A DNA stretch of 64,000 nucleotides. Origin: CAZFDT01 sp964518335. Lineage in GTDB: Bacteria > Planctomycetota > Phycisphaerae > Phycisphaerales > Phycisphaeraceae. The stretch is from positions 1-64,000 of the forward strand of contig CAZFDT010000019.1 of the NCBI GenBank assembly GCA_964518335.1. Reading direction: 5' to 3'. Below are positions 1 through 7,357 of this stretch, piece by piece. The notes below the pieces were generated by a model. That model ran no database searches and was not told the origin of the DNA. It was given only the letters and a program-made list of their open reading frames with translations. The translations under genes and the position numbers were made by a program. Positions within the stretch are counted from its first letter, which is position 1. Each line of letters opens with the position of its first letter.

Positions 1-116
1 CGGCACATCCCGCGACCATGGATCACTCAACTGGGGTAAATGTCTTCACCCTGGGGATTATCCCGGCACGCGGGGGGCGTGCGGCCCCATGTGCAGATTC
101 CGGCTCGGCGGCCGCC

Positions 117-122
117 TATCAT
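117..122 (+). promoter_or_regulatory. Putative -10 box TATCAT, leaderless type
   Basis: TATCAT ends 5 bases before the ATG at 128 and no Shine-Dalgarno sequence is visible. It fits the pattern seen at many other first genes in the window, but the spacing is slightly short and no good -35 is seen. Confidence 0.35.
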
Positions 123-127
123 TGGTG

Positions 128-442
128 ATGGGCCGGCGAACGTCCACCACCATTCGTAAGGTCGAGCGGGTCCTCGACGTGTCCGGCCGCGAGCTGGCCA
201 AGGGCGATACCGTCACCACGCTCAGCGGCGACTTGACCGGACGCGTGTGCGACATGGCCGCCGAGGCCGGGGCCCAGTTCGTCCTGCTTCGCCCCGCCCA
301 CCAGCCCTACGGCCCGGGCATCTGGCACCCCGCCGACCAGGTCAATCGCGTCGCCCCCGGCCGGGTCAGGAAGCGAACCGCCCAGCCCCCTCGCCCCGGC
401 ACGCCGACAGTGCAGCGCAACCACCTGTCCCACAAGAAGTAA
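128..442 (+). CDS. Hypothetical protein, small possible beta-barrel
   Basis: A 104-residue protein I cannot assign to a named family. The middle part (about residues 12-75) reads as a compact beta-rich domain with a KGDTVTTLSGDLTGRV stretch like KOW or PRC-barrel folds and a later GIWHPADQVNRV segment. The last 30 residues are basic, proline-rich and probably disordered. The ATG at 128 is preferred to the in-frame ATG at 89 because a -10-like TATCAT lies just before it and the extra residues look non-coding. It stands alone ahead of the 3D-domain gene. No catalytic motif is seen, so the role is unknown. Confidence 0.55.
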   Translation: MGRRTSTTIRKVERVLDVSGRELAKGDTVTTLSGDLTGRVCDMAAEAGAQFVLLRPAHQPYGPGIWHPADQVNRVAPGRVRKRTAQPPRPGTPTVQRNHLSHKK

Positions 443-523
443 TCAACCTAACCCTATCGACCGGCCCAGCTTGCCCGCTTTACAAAATCACAGAAAAAGT
501 TGGCGGCAGGTCCTAAGCCGAGT

Positions 524-529
524 TATAGT
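524..529 (+). promoter_or_regulatory. Putative -10 box TATAGT
   Basis: TATAGT lies 9 bases before the ATG at 539. Transcription would begin 2-3 bases before the start codon, so the mRNA would be nearly leaderless. Confidence 0.4.
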
Positions 530-538
530 CTCCCTCCC

Positions 539-1264
539 ATGCCGATGCCTCCGGCCAAGACATCCAACGCCAGGGCCCAGACGCGTCCCGTCGCCCTCGC
601 TCGGACGACCCGCATCCGCACGATCGTGGCCGCGGTCACGCTCGGCGTGATCCTGGGCGTTCTCATCGTTTACGCCAGCGTTCAGGTCTCGCAGGGCAAC
701 CCGCCGCCGCGAAGCCTGATGGTCACGATGATGCCGGCGCCGGCCCCCGCGCTGCCGCCCAGCGACGCGATGGAATCGTCCCTCACGCCGCCCGCCGACG
801 AGCTGACGACGGTAGCGGTCGAACCGGCGACGTGGCAGACCACCGGCGACCCGCCCCTGCCCGATCACGATCCCTGGGCTGAGATGCAGCAGGCCACCCA
901 CGCCGCCCCGCGCGCCCCGATGTTCAACGGCCGGCCGCTTCGCAAGGCCCGCACCCTTCGCATGCTCGTCACCGCCTACAGCCCCGACGAACAGTCCTGC
1001 GGCATCTTCGCCGACGGCATCACCGCCAGCGGCTACAGCGTCTATACCAACGGCATGAAGCTCGTCGCCGCCGACACCCGCCTGCTGCCCTTCGGCACCA
1101 TCATCACCGTGCCCGGCTACAACAGCGGCAGGCCCGTGCCCGTCCTCGACCGCGGCGGCAAGATCAAGGGCCGCCGACTCGACGTGCTCTATCCCACCCA
1201 CCAACGCGCCCTGCAGTGGGGAACCCAGTCGCTGGAAGTCACCGTCTGGGAGTACGCCGACTGA
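539..1264 (+). CDS. Membrane-anchored 3D (double-psi beta-barrel) domain protein
   Basis: A 241-residue protein with one N-terminal membrane anchor (about residues 28-48, IVAAVTLGVILGVLIVYASV), a proline/alanine-rich spacer, and a C-terminal 3D domain of the RlpA/MltA-like double-psi beta-barrel type. The domain begins at LVTAYSPDEQSCG and carries the conserved aspartates in VPVLDRGG and GRRLDVLYP that name the family. Relatives act on, or bind, peptidoglycan glycan strands, so a periplasmic cell-wall role is inferred. The ATG at 539 is chosen because a -10-like box sits just upstream; an in-frame TTG at 500 would add 13 residues. A GC hairpin follows the stop codon. Confidence 0.75.
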   Translation: MPMPPAKTSNARAQTRPVALARTTRIRTIVAAVTLGVILGVLIVYASVQVSQGNPPPRSLMVTMMPAPAPALPPSDAMESSLTPPADELTTVAVEPATWQTTGDPPLPDHDPWAEMQQATHAAPRAPMFNGRPLRKARTLRMLVTAYSPDEQSCGIFADGITASGYSVYTNGMKLVAADTRLLPFGTIITVPGYNSGRPVPVLDRGGKIKGRRLDVLYPTHQRALQWGTQSLEVTVWEYAD

Positions 1265-1289
1265 AGCCCCGTCATGCCAATGCGGGGCT
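1265..1289 (+). terminator. GC hairpin after the 3D-domain gene
   Basis: A perfect 7-bp stem AGCCCCG/CGGGGCT with an 11-base loop starts on the base after the stop codon. There is no U-run, so it may be a weak terminator or an mRNA-end stabiliser rather than a classical intrinsic terminator. Confidence 0.45.
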
Positions 1290-1300
1290 GCGTGTATCGT

Positions 1301-1306
1301 TACACT
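1301..1306 (+). promoter_or_regulatory. Putative -10 box TACACT, leaderless acpS
   Basis: TACACT ends 7 bases before the acpS ATG, so transcription is expected to begin at the start codon itself. No Shine-Dalgarno sequence is present. The -35 region is weak. Confidence 0.5.
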
Positions 1307-1313
1307 TCGGCGC

Positions 1314-1697
1314 ATGCAGATCGTCGGCCACGGCATCGATATCGTCGAGACCACGCGCATCGCGCGCATGATCGAGCACCATGGCGATCGCTTTCTGCAT
1401 CGCTGCTTCACCGCCGAGGAACTGGCCTACTCCAGTGGCAAGCGCGAGTACGCGCAGCATCTGGCGGGGCGGTTCGCCGCCAAGGAGGCGATTCTCAAGG
1501 TGCTGGGCACGGGCTGGAGTCAGGGCATCGCGTGGACCGACGCCGAGGTGGTGCGCGAGCCGTCGGGCCGACCGACCGTGCGCCTGCACGGCAAGTGCAG
1601 CGAAGTGGCCGCGACACTGGGCATCACGCAGTGGTGGCTGAGCATCAGCCACATCGCCACGCATGCGACGGCCAGTGCGATCGCGGTGTCAGAGTAG
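1314..1697 (+). CDS. acpS: Holo-[acyl-carrier-protein] synthase
   Basis: AcpS moves the 4'-phosphopantetheine arm of coenzyme A to a serine of apo-acyl carrier protein, making ACP competent for fatty acid synthesis in the cytoplasm. The 127-residue length is typical of the family. Visible signatures are GHGIDIVETTRIARM at the N-terminus, which holds the metal-binding Asp of the GIDIVE motif, then RFAAKEAILKVLGTG with the catalytic-site FAAKEA motif, and WLSISHIATHATASAIAV near the end, the usual SISH motif. The ATG is placed 7 bases after a -10-like box. The gene stands between the 3D-domain gene and a repeat-rich spacer. Confidence 0.95.
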   Translation: MQIVGHGIDIVETTRIARMIEHHGDRFLHRCFTAEELAYSSGKREYAQHLAGRFAAKEAILKVLGTGWSQGIAWTDAEVVREPSGRPTVRLHGKCSEVAATLGITQWWLSISHIATHATASAIAVSE

Positions 1698-1711
1698 CGC
1701 AGGCTGCCACG

Positions 1712-1739
1712 CCGGACCTGAGGCTTTGCGAAGGTCCGG
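1712..1739 (+). repeat. Palindromic repeat, copy A
   Basis: A hairpin with perfect 8-bp arms CCGGACCT and AGGTCCGG, flanked by CACG on the left and ATCTGAG on the right. It lies 14 bases after acpS. It matches copies at 1768-1802 (inverted), 3659-3686 (inside a gene) and 54206-54237. Confidence 0.8.
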
Positions 1740-1767
1740 ATCTGAGCGATGTCAATGCTTGGGGCGA

Positions 1768-1802
1768 CCGGACCTTCGCCCCCGGAATGGACTCAGGTCC
1801 GG
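1768..1802 (-). repeat. Palindromic repeat, copy B (inverted relative to A)
   Basis: Arms CCGGACCT (1768-1775) and AGGTCCGG (1795-1802). Read on the minus strand the flanks CCCACG-arm-GAG and CGA-arm match copy A, so A and B form a head-to-head doublet like the paired REP sequences of enterobacteria. Confidence 0.75.
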
Positions 1803-1823
1803 CGTGGGAGCCTGTTGCGCTGC

Positions 1824-1829
1824 TATGCT
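1824..1829 (+). promoter_or_regulatory. Putative -10 box TATGCT
   Basis: TATGCT ends 8 bases before an in-frame ATG at 1838, the same geometry as other proposed leaderless starts in this window. Confidence 0.35.
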
Positions 1830-1837
1830 GTGTGAGG

Positions 1838-2563
1838 ATGTGTGCTCGCCGCAATGTGCCGCCGTTTGAGATCATGGGGTCGTCGCCGCCGACGCCGCCG
1901 ACGTTGCCGCGCGCGGGAGAGGGGCGGGCGAGCCTGGGCGATCGGTGGCGGGGCATGATCGGGGGCATGTCGTCGGACCGCCTGGGCCAGTGGTGGCGGC
2001 AGGCCAACAGCCCGGTGCTGATGCGTGTGCCGCGGGGCTACCTGGTGCTGGCCGGGGCGGCGCTGCTGCTGCTGCTGGGGCTGGCCTACTGGGTCGGCGG
2101 AGCGCGGGGCTATTCGCGGGCGATCGCCGACATGGAGGCGGGCAGCGCGCCGCACGTGATGGTGAGGCCGGGCGAGGGCTCGCCGCCGCCGACGCAAGGC
2201 GTCACGCCGCGGGTGACGGACGGCAGTCCGGGCGCTCCCCGGCGCGATCCGCGGGTGGCGGGCAAGAATTACCTGATCGTGGCCACCTATCCGCTGGCTG
2301 AGGCCGAGCGGCTCATCGCATTCCTCAAGGACAGGCAGATCGACGCCATCGGCGTGCCGGTGGACGCCGGTCGTGACCGTTGCCGGGTGATTGTGCTGCG
2401 GGGGTTTGACGGGAGCGAGGTGCGGGACACGGCCGAGTCGCCGGGGACGAAATTCAAGGACGAGATGCGGCGGATCGGCCGTCAGTGGAAGGCCCACAAC
2501 GGCGGCCGGGGCGACGATCTGGCGTCGATGTATTTTTCACGCTACGATCTTCCTTCCCCCTAG
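1838..2563 (+). CDS. Hypothetical single-pass membrane protein
   Basis: About 241 residues if translation starts at 1838, or 198 from the ATG at 1967, which has a GGGGG stretch just upstream. One membrane helix (YLVLAGAALLLLLGLAYWVGG) is followed by a flexible proline-rich linker and a C-terminal domain of about 100 residues. That domain opens with NYLIVATYPLAEAERLIAFL and contains IDAIGVPVDAGRDRCRVIVLRGF, reminiscent of SPOR-type peptidoglycan-binding folds, but I would not assign it. The first 40 residues from 1838 are low-complexity and proline-rich, which weakens the longer start. The small basic protein gene follows after 42 bases. Confidence 0.6.
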   Translation: MCARRNVPPFEIMGSSPPTPPTLPRAGEGRASLGDRWRGMIGGMSSDRLGQWWRQANSPVLMRVPRGYLVLAGAALLLLLGLAYWVGGARGYSRAIADMEAGSAPHVMVRPGEGSPPPTQGVTPRVTDGSPGAPRRDPRVAGKNYLIVATYPLAEAERLIAFLKDRQIDAIGVPVDAGRDRCRVIVLRGFDGSEVRDTAESPGTKFKDEMRRIGRQWKAHNGGRGDDLASMYFSRYDLPSP

Positions 2564-2605
2564 CCGCGACCGGCGCCGCCGGCCTCGCCACGGAGATGCA
2601 CTGCC

Positions 2606-2920
2606 ATGAGTCTGGACCGAAGCCTCAAGACCGCCGCCGGCCTGGCGCGCCACCGCAACGTGCTGACGCGCACCGAGCGGATCGCCAAGCTCACCGAGAG
2701 TAAGAAGTTCGACCCTGCCGCGAGCAGTCCGATCGGATTGGTGAAGGTGGCCAACCGCAAGGTGGTGGCCGCCGCCAAGCCCAAGAAGGAAGCGGTCGAG
2801 GGCGAAGCCGCCGCCGGCGCCACGGCCGCCGCGCCCGCCGCTGCCGCGCCCGCCAAAGGCGCTGCGCCCACCAAGGGCGCCGCACCTGCCGCCGGCGCCA
2901 AGGGCGGCAAGGGCAAGTAA
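2606..2920 (+). CDS. Small basic protein (TIGR04137-like) with long Ala/Lys tail
   Basis: The first 60 residues match the short basic proteins conserved in Planctomycetes, Verrucomicrobia and Chlamydiae: MSLDRSLKTA, then LARHRNVLTRTERIAKL, then SSPIGLVKVANRK. The function of that family is not established; its small size, high charge and wide conservation suggest a nucleic-acid or ribosome partner. This copy is 104 residues, extended by about 40 residues of alanine, lysine, glycine and proline ending in KGGKGK. A GGAG ribosome site precedes the ATG at 2606. The family assignment rests on the N-terminal pattern I recognise, not on a search. Confidence 0.75.
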   Translation: MSLDRSLKTAAGLARHRNVLTRTERIAKLTESKKFDPAASSPIGLVKVANRKVVAAAKPKKEAVEGEAAAGATAAAPAAAAPAKGAAPTKGAAPAAGAKGGKGK

Positions 2921-3007
2921 GCCCACGCCGAGCGTGCCATGCCGAAGGTGTCCGGGTCGGCGACCTGAACCTGATTCGACATTCGACGCGCGCCATTCAA
3001 CGTTCTT

Positions 3008-4198
3008 ATGTTCACCCCCGAGCGTTTCATCACCGATCGGCTGCGCGCGATCGATGCCTCGGGCATCCGCCGCGTGTTCGATCTGGCCGCGTCCCTCAAG
3101 GACCCGATCAATCTGTCGATCGGTCAGCCCGACTTCGACGTGCCCGAGCCGATCAAGCGTGCCGCCATCGAGGCGATCGAGGCCGGGCACAACCGCTACA
3201 CCCAGACGCAGGGCATTGCCGCGCTCATCGCCGCGGTGCGCCGTCGGCTGGGCGCGGAGTTCCCCGCTTGGCGCGACGCCGATGACCTGGGCGTGCTCAT
3301 CACCTCGGGCGTGTCGGGCGGCCTGGTGCTGGCGCTGCTCACGTGCGTCGGGCCCGGCGACGAGGTGCTGATCCCCGATCCGTACTTCGTGATGTACCGC
3401 CACCTGGTGACGCTGGCGGGGGCCACGCCGGTGTACGTGCAGACCTATCCCGACTTCCAGCTCACTGCAGCGCGGCTCGAAGAGGCGATCACCCCGCGCA
3501 CCAAGATGCTGCTGTTCAACTCGCCGGGCAATCCCACCGGCGTCGTCGCGCCTCCGCAAGTCTGCAGGCAGATCGCCCAACTGTGTGAGTCGCGCGACAT
3601 CCTGCTGCTGAGCGACGCAATCTACGACGAGTTCTGCTACGAGAAAGTCGCCGTCACGCCGGACCTGAGGTCTTCCGAAGATCCGGATGCCTCGCGCACC
3701 CGCTGCCCCTCCCCCGCGGCGCATACGAAAAACCTCCTGCTCCTCCGCGGGTACTCCAAGACCTACGGCATGACCGGCTGGCGCCTGGGTTTCGCCGCCG
3801 GACCCAAGGCCATCATCGAGCAGATGACCAAGCTGCAGCAGTACTCGTTCGTCTGCGCCCCGTCGATGACGCAGGTCGCCGGCGTGCTGGCGATGGACGT
3901 GGACATGACGCATCACATCGAGGCCTACCGCCGCAAGCGCGACCGCGTGGTCGAGCGGCTGTCGCCTCACTACGAGCTGACCGTGCCCGGCGGCGCGTTC
4001 TACGCCTTCCCGAAAGTGCCCGCGCACCTGGGGCTCACCGGCCAGCAGTTCGTCGAAAAGGCCATCGCCCGCAGCCTGCTCATCATCCCCGGCAACGTCT
4101 TCAGCGGCCGCGACACCCACTTCCGCATCAGCTACGCCTGCGACGACCGCATGCTCGACCGCGGCCTGGACATCCTCGTGGACCTGGCCCGCGGCTGA
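3008..4198 (+). CDS. Class I/II (aspartate-type) PLP aminotransferase
   Basis: A 396-residue fold-type I enzyme that moves an amino group between an amino acid and a 2-oxoacid. Seen are SIGQPDFDVPEP near the start, NSPGNPTGVV, the PLP-binding aspartate in LLLSDAIYDEF, the Schiff-base lysine in GYSKTYGMTGWRLG, and the carboxylate-binding arginine in HFRISYAC near the end. It resembles AspC/PatA-type aspartate or aromatic aminotransferases; the substrate cannot be fixed. Between FCYEK and the SKTY motif it has about 30 residues where relatives usually have fewer than 20. The first part of that segment is encoded by a palindromic repeat (3659-3686). No clear Shine-Dalgarno is seen at the ATG. 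Confidence 0.88.
   Translation: MFTPERFITDRLRAIDASGIRRVFDLAASLKDPINLSIGQPDFDVPEPIKRAAIEAIEAGHNRYTQTQGIAALIAAVRRRLGAEFPAWRDADDLGVLITSGVSGGLVLALLTCVGPGDEVLIPDPYFVMYRHLVTLAGATPVYVQTYPDFQLTAARLEEAITPRTKMLLFNSPGNPTGVVAPPQVCRQIAQLCESRDILLLSDAIYDEFCYEKVAVTPDLRSSEDPDASRTRCPSPAAHTKNLLLLRGYSKTYGMTGWRLGFAAGPKAIIEQMTKLQQYSFVCAPSMTQVAGVLAMDVDMTHHIEAYRRKRDRVVERLSPHYELTVPGGAFYAFPKVPAHLGLTGQQFVEKAIARSLLIIPGNVFSGRDTHFRISYACDDRMLDRGLDILVDLARG
3659..3686 (+). repeat. Palindromic repeat, copy C, inside a coding region
   Basis: CCGGACCT (3659-3666) and AGATCCGG (3679-3686), one mismatch in the stem, with the same CACG left flank and CGA before the right arm as copy A. It is read in frame as TPDLRSSEDPD within the aminotransferase; copy A would read TPDLRLCEGPD in the same frame. 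Confidence 0.75.
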
Positions 4199-4214
4199 CG
4201 ACGCACATTTGCCC

Positions 4215-4242
4215 TTGTGCGAACGGGGCGATGCCGGATAAT
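4215..4242 (+). promoter_or_regulatory. Promoter of the esterase gene
   Basis: TTGTGC (4215-4220), a 16-base spacer and GATAAT (4237-4242). Transcription would begin about 40 bases before the ATG at 4291, leaving a leader that includes a GGGAG ribosome site. Confidence 0.45.
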
Positions 4243-4290
4243 GGCTCAACCATTCCTCGCGCCGCGGTCGCGGCGCACCGGGAGCACGCC

Positions 4291-5715
4291 ATGCGGATCA
4301 GACGCTTCGGTGCATTTGTGTTGCTGTGGACGGTGACGGCCACGATCGGCGGCGTCGCGTCGGGTCAGGCGCCGCAGGTCGAGCCGGGCACGGAAATCCA
4401 GATCGACATGCCCGGCGCGGGCAGCTTCTTTCTGCTCTACGTGCCGAAGGACTACACCTCCGAACGCGCCTGGCCGGTGATCTTCTGCTACCACGGCCTC
4501 AAGGGCAAAGCCACGACCGGGCCGTTCCGTGGCCTGACCCAGGGCAGCGGCTACGTCATCGCCGGCATGAACTACGCCACCGAGGCCTACGGCGAACGCA
4601 TCAACGCCGAGCTGACCGGCCCCGAGAAAGCCTATTTCGACGAGGCGTTCAAGCTCATCGAGGCCCGCATCCGCGTGGACCGCGCCTCGCTGTTCATGGG
4701 CGGGTTCAGCCAAGGGGGTTATTCGACCACCGTGCTGGGCGAGCAACTGCTCGAGCGCTTCGCCGGGCTGGTCATGCTGGGCGCGGGGCGAACTTACGGC
4801 GATCGTCTGCCCCCGGCGCCGAAACTGATCCGTGGCAAGCCCGTGTTCATCGGCGTCGGCGCCAAGGACGACGTCCACGCCCCGCGCGCCAGGGCTGCAG
4901 TGGACCACTACAAGGGATTCGGCGCGGACGTGACGTTCGAGGAATGGCCAGAGGTGGGCCACTCGGTCGCCCGGGAGTCGCCGAAGCTGCTCGACTGGCT
5001 GCTGAAGGCCGGCCCGCTGCGTCAGGCGCAGGCCCGGCTGGCCGAGGCGCGCCGGGCCGAGGAGCGCGACCAGCCGGGCAAGGCCCTGGCGATCTACGCC
5101 GACGTGGCCGCGATCGCTCCCGCGCACGAATGGTGCGTCGCCGCCGCCGACAGCGCCAAGCGCCTGACCGAGGCCGCCCAGCAGGCGCTGACCGAGGCAC
5201 AGCAGGCCATCGACAACAGCGATCCGACCACTGCAGCGCGGCGGTACGCCATGCTCGTGAAGCGTTACGCCGACACGCCCTTCGCGCAGCAGGGCCAGGA
5301 CGGGCTCAACCGGCTCAAGGCCGATCCCGAGCTGGCCAAGCGCGTGGAGCGCGCTCAGGCCAATCAACAGGCCGAGGCCCTGGCGTCGCGGGCGCGGGCC
5401 GCCGATGAGAAGCAGAACTACGCCCAGGCCATCGACCTGTACGAGCAGTACGTGAAGAACCACCGCGACACCGACGAGCTGGCGGCGATCGAAGCACGGC
5501 TCAACGACATCAAATCCGACGCGACGTTGATGGCCCGCATTCGCGAAGACAAGGCCGCCGGCGAGTGCCGCGAATGGTTGAGCATGGCGGACAACTATCT
5601 CGCCGCCGACAAGCCTGACGCCGCCAGGCCACTGCTGCAGAAGATCATCGAGAACCATCCCGACACGACGTGGCACGCGGAGGCGCAGAAACGGCTGAAG
5701 AAGATCGGAGGTTGA
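4291..5715 (+). CDS. Secreted alpha/beta-hydrolase (esterase) with C-terminal helical repeats
   Basis: A 474-residue exported protein. Residues 1-26 form a signal peptide (MRIRRFGAFVLLWTVTATIG, cut near ASGQA). Residues about 40-250 are an alpha/beta-hydrolase of the PHB-depolymerase/phospholipase type: FLLYVPKDY, FCYHGLKGKA, the nucleophile elbow GGFSQGG with its serine, and the likely histidine in EVGHSVARES. The remaining 220 residues are Ala/Glu-rich repeating helices (ALAIYADVAAIAPA, AIDLYEQYVKNHRDTDELA, ARPLLQKIIENHPDTTWHAEA), typical of TPR arrays. The repeats suggest partner or envelope binding. The start at 4291 is chosen because it opens the signal peptide and has a GGGAG site. Confidence 0.78.
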   Translation: MRIRRFGAFVLLWTVTATIGGVASGQAPQVEPGTEIQIDMPGAGSFFLLYVPKDYTSERAWPVIFCYHGLKGKATTGPFRGLTQGSGYVIAGMNYATEAYGERINAELTGPEKAYFDEAFKLIEARIRVDRASLFMGGFSQGGYSTTVLGEQLLERFAGLVMLGAGRTYGDRLPPAPKLIRGKPVFIGVGAKDDVHAPRARAAVDHYKGFGADVTFEEWPEVGHSVARESPKLLDWLLKAGPLRQAQARLAEARRAEERDQPGKALAIYADVAAIAPAHEWCVAAADSAKRLTEAAQQALTEAQQAIDNSDPTTAARRYAMLVKRYADTPFAQQGQDGLNRLKADPELAKRVERAQANQQAEALASRARAADEKQNYAQAIDLYEQYVKNHRDTDELAAIEARLNDIKSDATLMARIREDKAAGECREWLSMADNYLAADKPDAARPLLQKIIENHPDTTWHAEAQKRLKKIGG

Positions 5716-5817
5716 GCAGCGCTGACTGGTCTCGTCGCCGTGGCGGAGGCAAGGCCCAGGCGCAGTGTCGGGCGTGATGCAGTGTGGCGTCCGGCATGTT
5801 CGCCCGCCGCCAATGTT

Positions 5818-6261
5818 TCAGCGTGGGGGCAACTCGAACCGACCGCCATAGGCGCGGGCGGGGGGGGCTTTCATCAGTCGGGCCAATTCGTCGAGCAGCA
5901 GCCTTTCGTAACGAGGGTCGCCAAAGGGCGTCACCATGGCCTGCACCTCCAGCGTGCCTGGCGATGTCTCGACAGCCCGGATCGTCATGACGCGATCGTC
6001 GGGTAGGAGCAGCCTGCGGTTGTCGCCCGTGCTGAGGGCTGCCCAGCCGAGGTTGGACGCTGCGCGAGGCAGGTCGTCGTCTAGGCGGGCTTGCGAACCG
6101 GGCATGTTTCGCGTGGAAGGGGTCGCCGCAGCGGCTTGGCGGGGTCCCGGCTCCCGCGGGCCGGCGCACCCGGCCATGGCTGCCAGGGTAGCCGCCAGAA
6201 TGCCCAAAGCCCCCAGGGCTCCCAGGCGGCAAAGTCCACGACCGGTTCCAGTCGCCTTCAT
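5818..6261 (-). CDS. Small lipoprotein, unknown function
   Basis: A 147-residue protein with an N-terminal lipobox: basic start, hydrophobic LGALGALGILAATLAAM, then AGC. The mature part has a short linker and a small domain with ALSTGDNRRLLLPDDRVMTIRAVET and RYERLLLDELARLM, which I do not recognise. It is divergent from phoH. The start at 6261 is supported by a TATTCT -10-like box 7 bases upstream and by the lipobox falling at the right distance. It converges with the esterase gene. Confidence 0.65.
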   Translation of the reverse strand: MKATGTGRGLCRLGALGALGILAATLAAMAGCAGPREPGPRQAAAATPSTRNMPGSQARLDDDLPRAASNLGWAALSTGDNRRLLLPDDRVMTIRAVETSPGTLEVQAMVTPFGDPRYERLLLDELARLMKAPPARAYGGRFELPPR

Positions 6262-6268
6262 GGCCGAT

Positions 6269-6274
6269 AGAATA
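6269..6274 (-). promoter_or_regulatory. Putative -10 box TATTCT, leaderless lipoprotein gene
   Basis: On the minus strand TATTCT ends 7 bases before the ATG at 6261. No Shine-Dalgarno lies between them. Confidence 0.5.
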
Positions 6275-6285
6275 CCCGGTGTTGG

Positions 6286-6329
6286 GGTCCGCTCGTCCGG
6301 CAGAGGTTGTCCCTTTCGGCCGGCGGACC
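6286..6329 (+). promoter_or_regulatory. Hairpin in the phoH leader
   Basis: A two-part stem, GGTCCG/CGGACC (6286-6291 with 6324-6329) and CCGGC/GCCGG (6297-6301 with 6319-6323), closes 14 bases before the proposed TTG start at 6344. It would sit in the 5' leader of phoH and could affect translation. Confidence 0.4.
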
Positions 6330-6343
6330 GCGGAGCGATCAGG

Positions 6344-7354
6344 TTGGAACTGACCATCCACCTTCCCCATGGCGACGAACGTGTGGCGTTGACGGGCTCG
6401 GGCGAGCGGAACCTCAAGATCATCCGCGAGAGCCTGGGGGTCAACATCACGGCCCGGGACGGCGCGCTGCGAATCAGCGGCGACGATGACGCGGTGGGCC
6501 AGGCGGCCCAGGTCATCGAGGAGCTGTCGCACGCCGCGCGCCGGGGCCGGCCGCTGCAGCGCCAGCAACTGCTGGAGGCGGTGGCGTCATCGAGCCAGCG
6601 TCGCGGCGGCGCAGCGGTGGACTACCGACGGCAGTCGGAGATGGCGATCGATCCCGAGGGCGGGCTGGACGTGTACCTGCGCGGCCGGCGCATTCGCGCG
6701 AAGACCGACGGGCAGCGGGCCTACCTCGAGGCGATCGCGCGGCATGACCTGACGTTCTGCGCCGGACCGGCGGGCACGGGCAAGACCTACCTTGCCGTCG
6801 CCGCGGCGGTGTCGATGCTCAAGCACGGCGTGGTCCGCAAACTGGTGCTGGCGCGCCCGGCGGTGGAGGCGGGCGAGAAGCTGGGCTTCCTCCCCGGCGA
6901 CCTGCAGCAGAAGGTCAACCCCTACCTGCGGCCGCTGCTCGACGCCCTGCACGACATGATCGAATACGAGCAGGTGCAGCGCCTGATGGCGGTGGACGTG
7001 ATCGAGATCGTGCCCCTGGCGTTCATGCGCGGCCGCACGCTCAACGACTCGTGCATCATCCTCGACGAGGCGCAGAACACCACGCGGATGCAGATGCTGA
7101 TGTTTCTCACCCGCCTGGGCCACGGCGGCAAGATGATCGTGACGGGCGACACGTCGCAGATCGACCTGGACGACCCGCGCGACTCGGGCCTGGTCGATGC
7201 GGTGCGGCGGCTGCGCCGAATCAAGGGCGTGGCGACCTGCACGCTGGGCACGACGGATATTGTTCGGCATGATCTGGTCAGCCGCATCGTGGGCGCTTAT
7301 GGTGGCCGCCACGCGACGCCGGCCCAAGCCGTCGAGGGGAGCCAGCCCGAGTAA
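6344..7354 (+). CDS. phoH: PhoH-like ATPase
   Basis: A 336-residue cytoplasmic P-loop ATPase of the PhoH/YbeZ family, associated with RNA metabolism and ribosome maturation. The N-terminal 90 residues form the usual KH-like domain (ERNLKIIRESLGVNITARDGALRISG). The Walker A motif GPAGTGKTYLA is at about residues 141-151 and Walker B LDEAQNTT at about 240, followed by GDTSQIDL. I chose the TTG at 6344 because the KH-like domain begins right after it; the open frame extends upstream but that part overlaps the divergent lipoprotein gene and reads as non-coding. The HD phosphohydrolase gene follows after 3 bases, a common pairing, but no ybeY is seen after it. Confidence 0.92.
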   Translation: MELTIHLPHGDERVALTGSGERNLKIIRESLGVNITARDGALRISGDDDAVGQAAQVIEELSHAARRGRPLQRQQLLEAVASSSQRRGGAAVDYRRQSEMAIDPEGGLDVYLRGRRIRAKTDGQRAYLEAIARHDLTFCAGPAGTGKTYLAVAAAVSMLKHGVVRKLVLARPAVEAGEKLGFLPGDLQQKVNPYLRPLLDALHDMIEYEQVQRLMAVDVIEIVPLAFMRGRTLNDSCIILDEAQNTTRMQMLMFLTRLGHGGKMIVTGDTSQIDLDDPRDSGLVDAVRRLRRIKGVATCTLGTTDIVRHDLVSRIVGAYGGRHATPAQAVEGSQPE

Positions 7355-7357
7355 AGC

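Noticed and set aside
1274..1837. Upstream extension of the 1838-2563 gene through acpS
   Set aside because: It reads acpS in the wrong frame and then the palindromic repeats; it has no conserved sequence.
2938..2975. Possible further copy of the palindromic repeat (CCGAAGGTGTCCGGGTCGGC)
   Set aside because: Only partial similarity and no paired arms, so it was not counted.
2537..4249. 570-codon minus-strand frame opposite the small basic protein and aminotransferase genes
   Set aside because: No motif and atypical composition; the plus-strand genes are well supported.
5818..5840. A tRNA-like 'CTCGAACCGACC' string
   Set aside because: It lies within the lipoprotein coding end and no cloverleaf can be drawn around it. 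No tRNA gene was found in the window.
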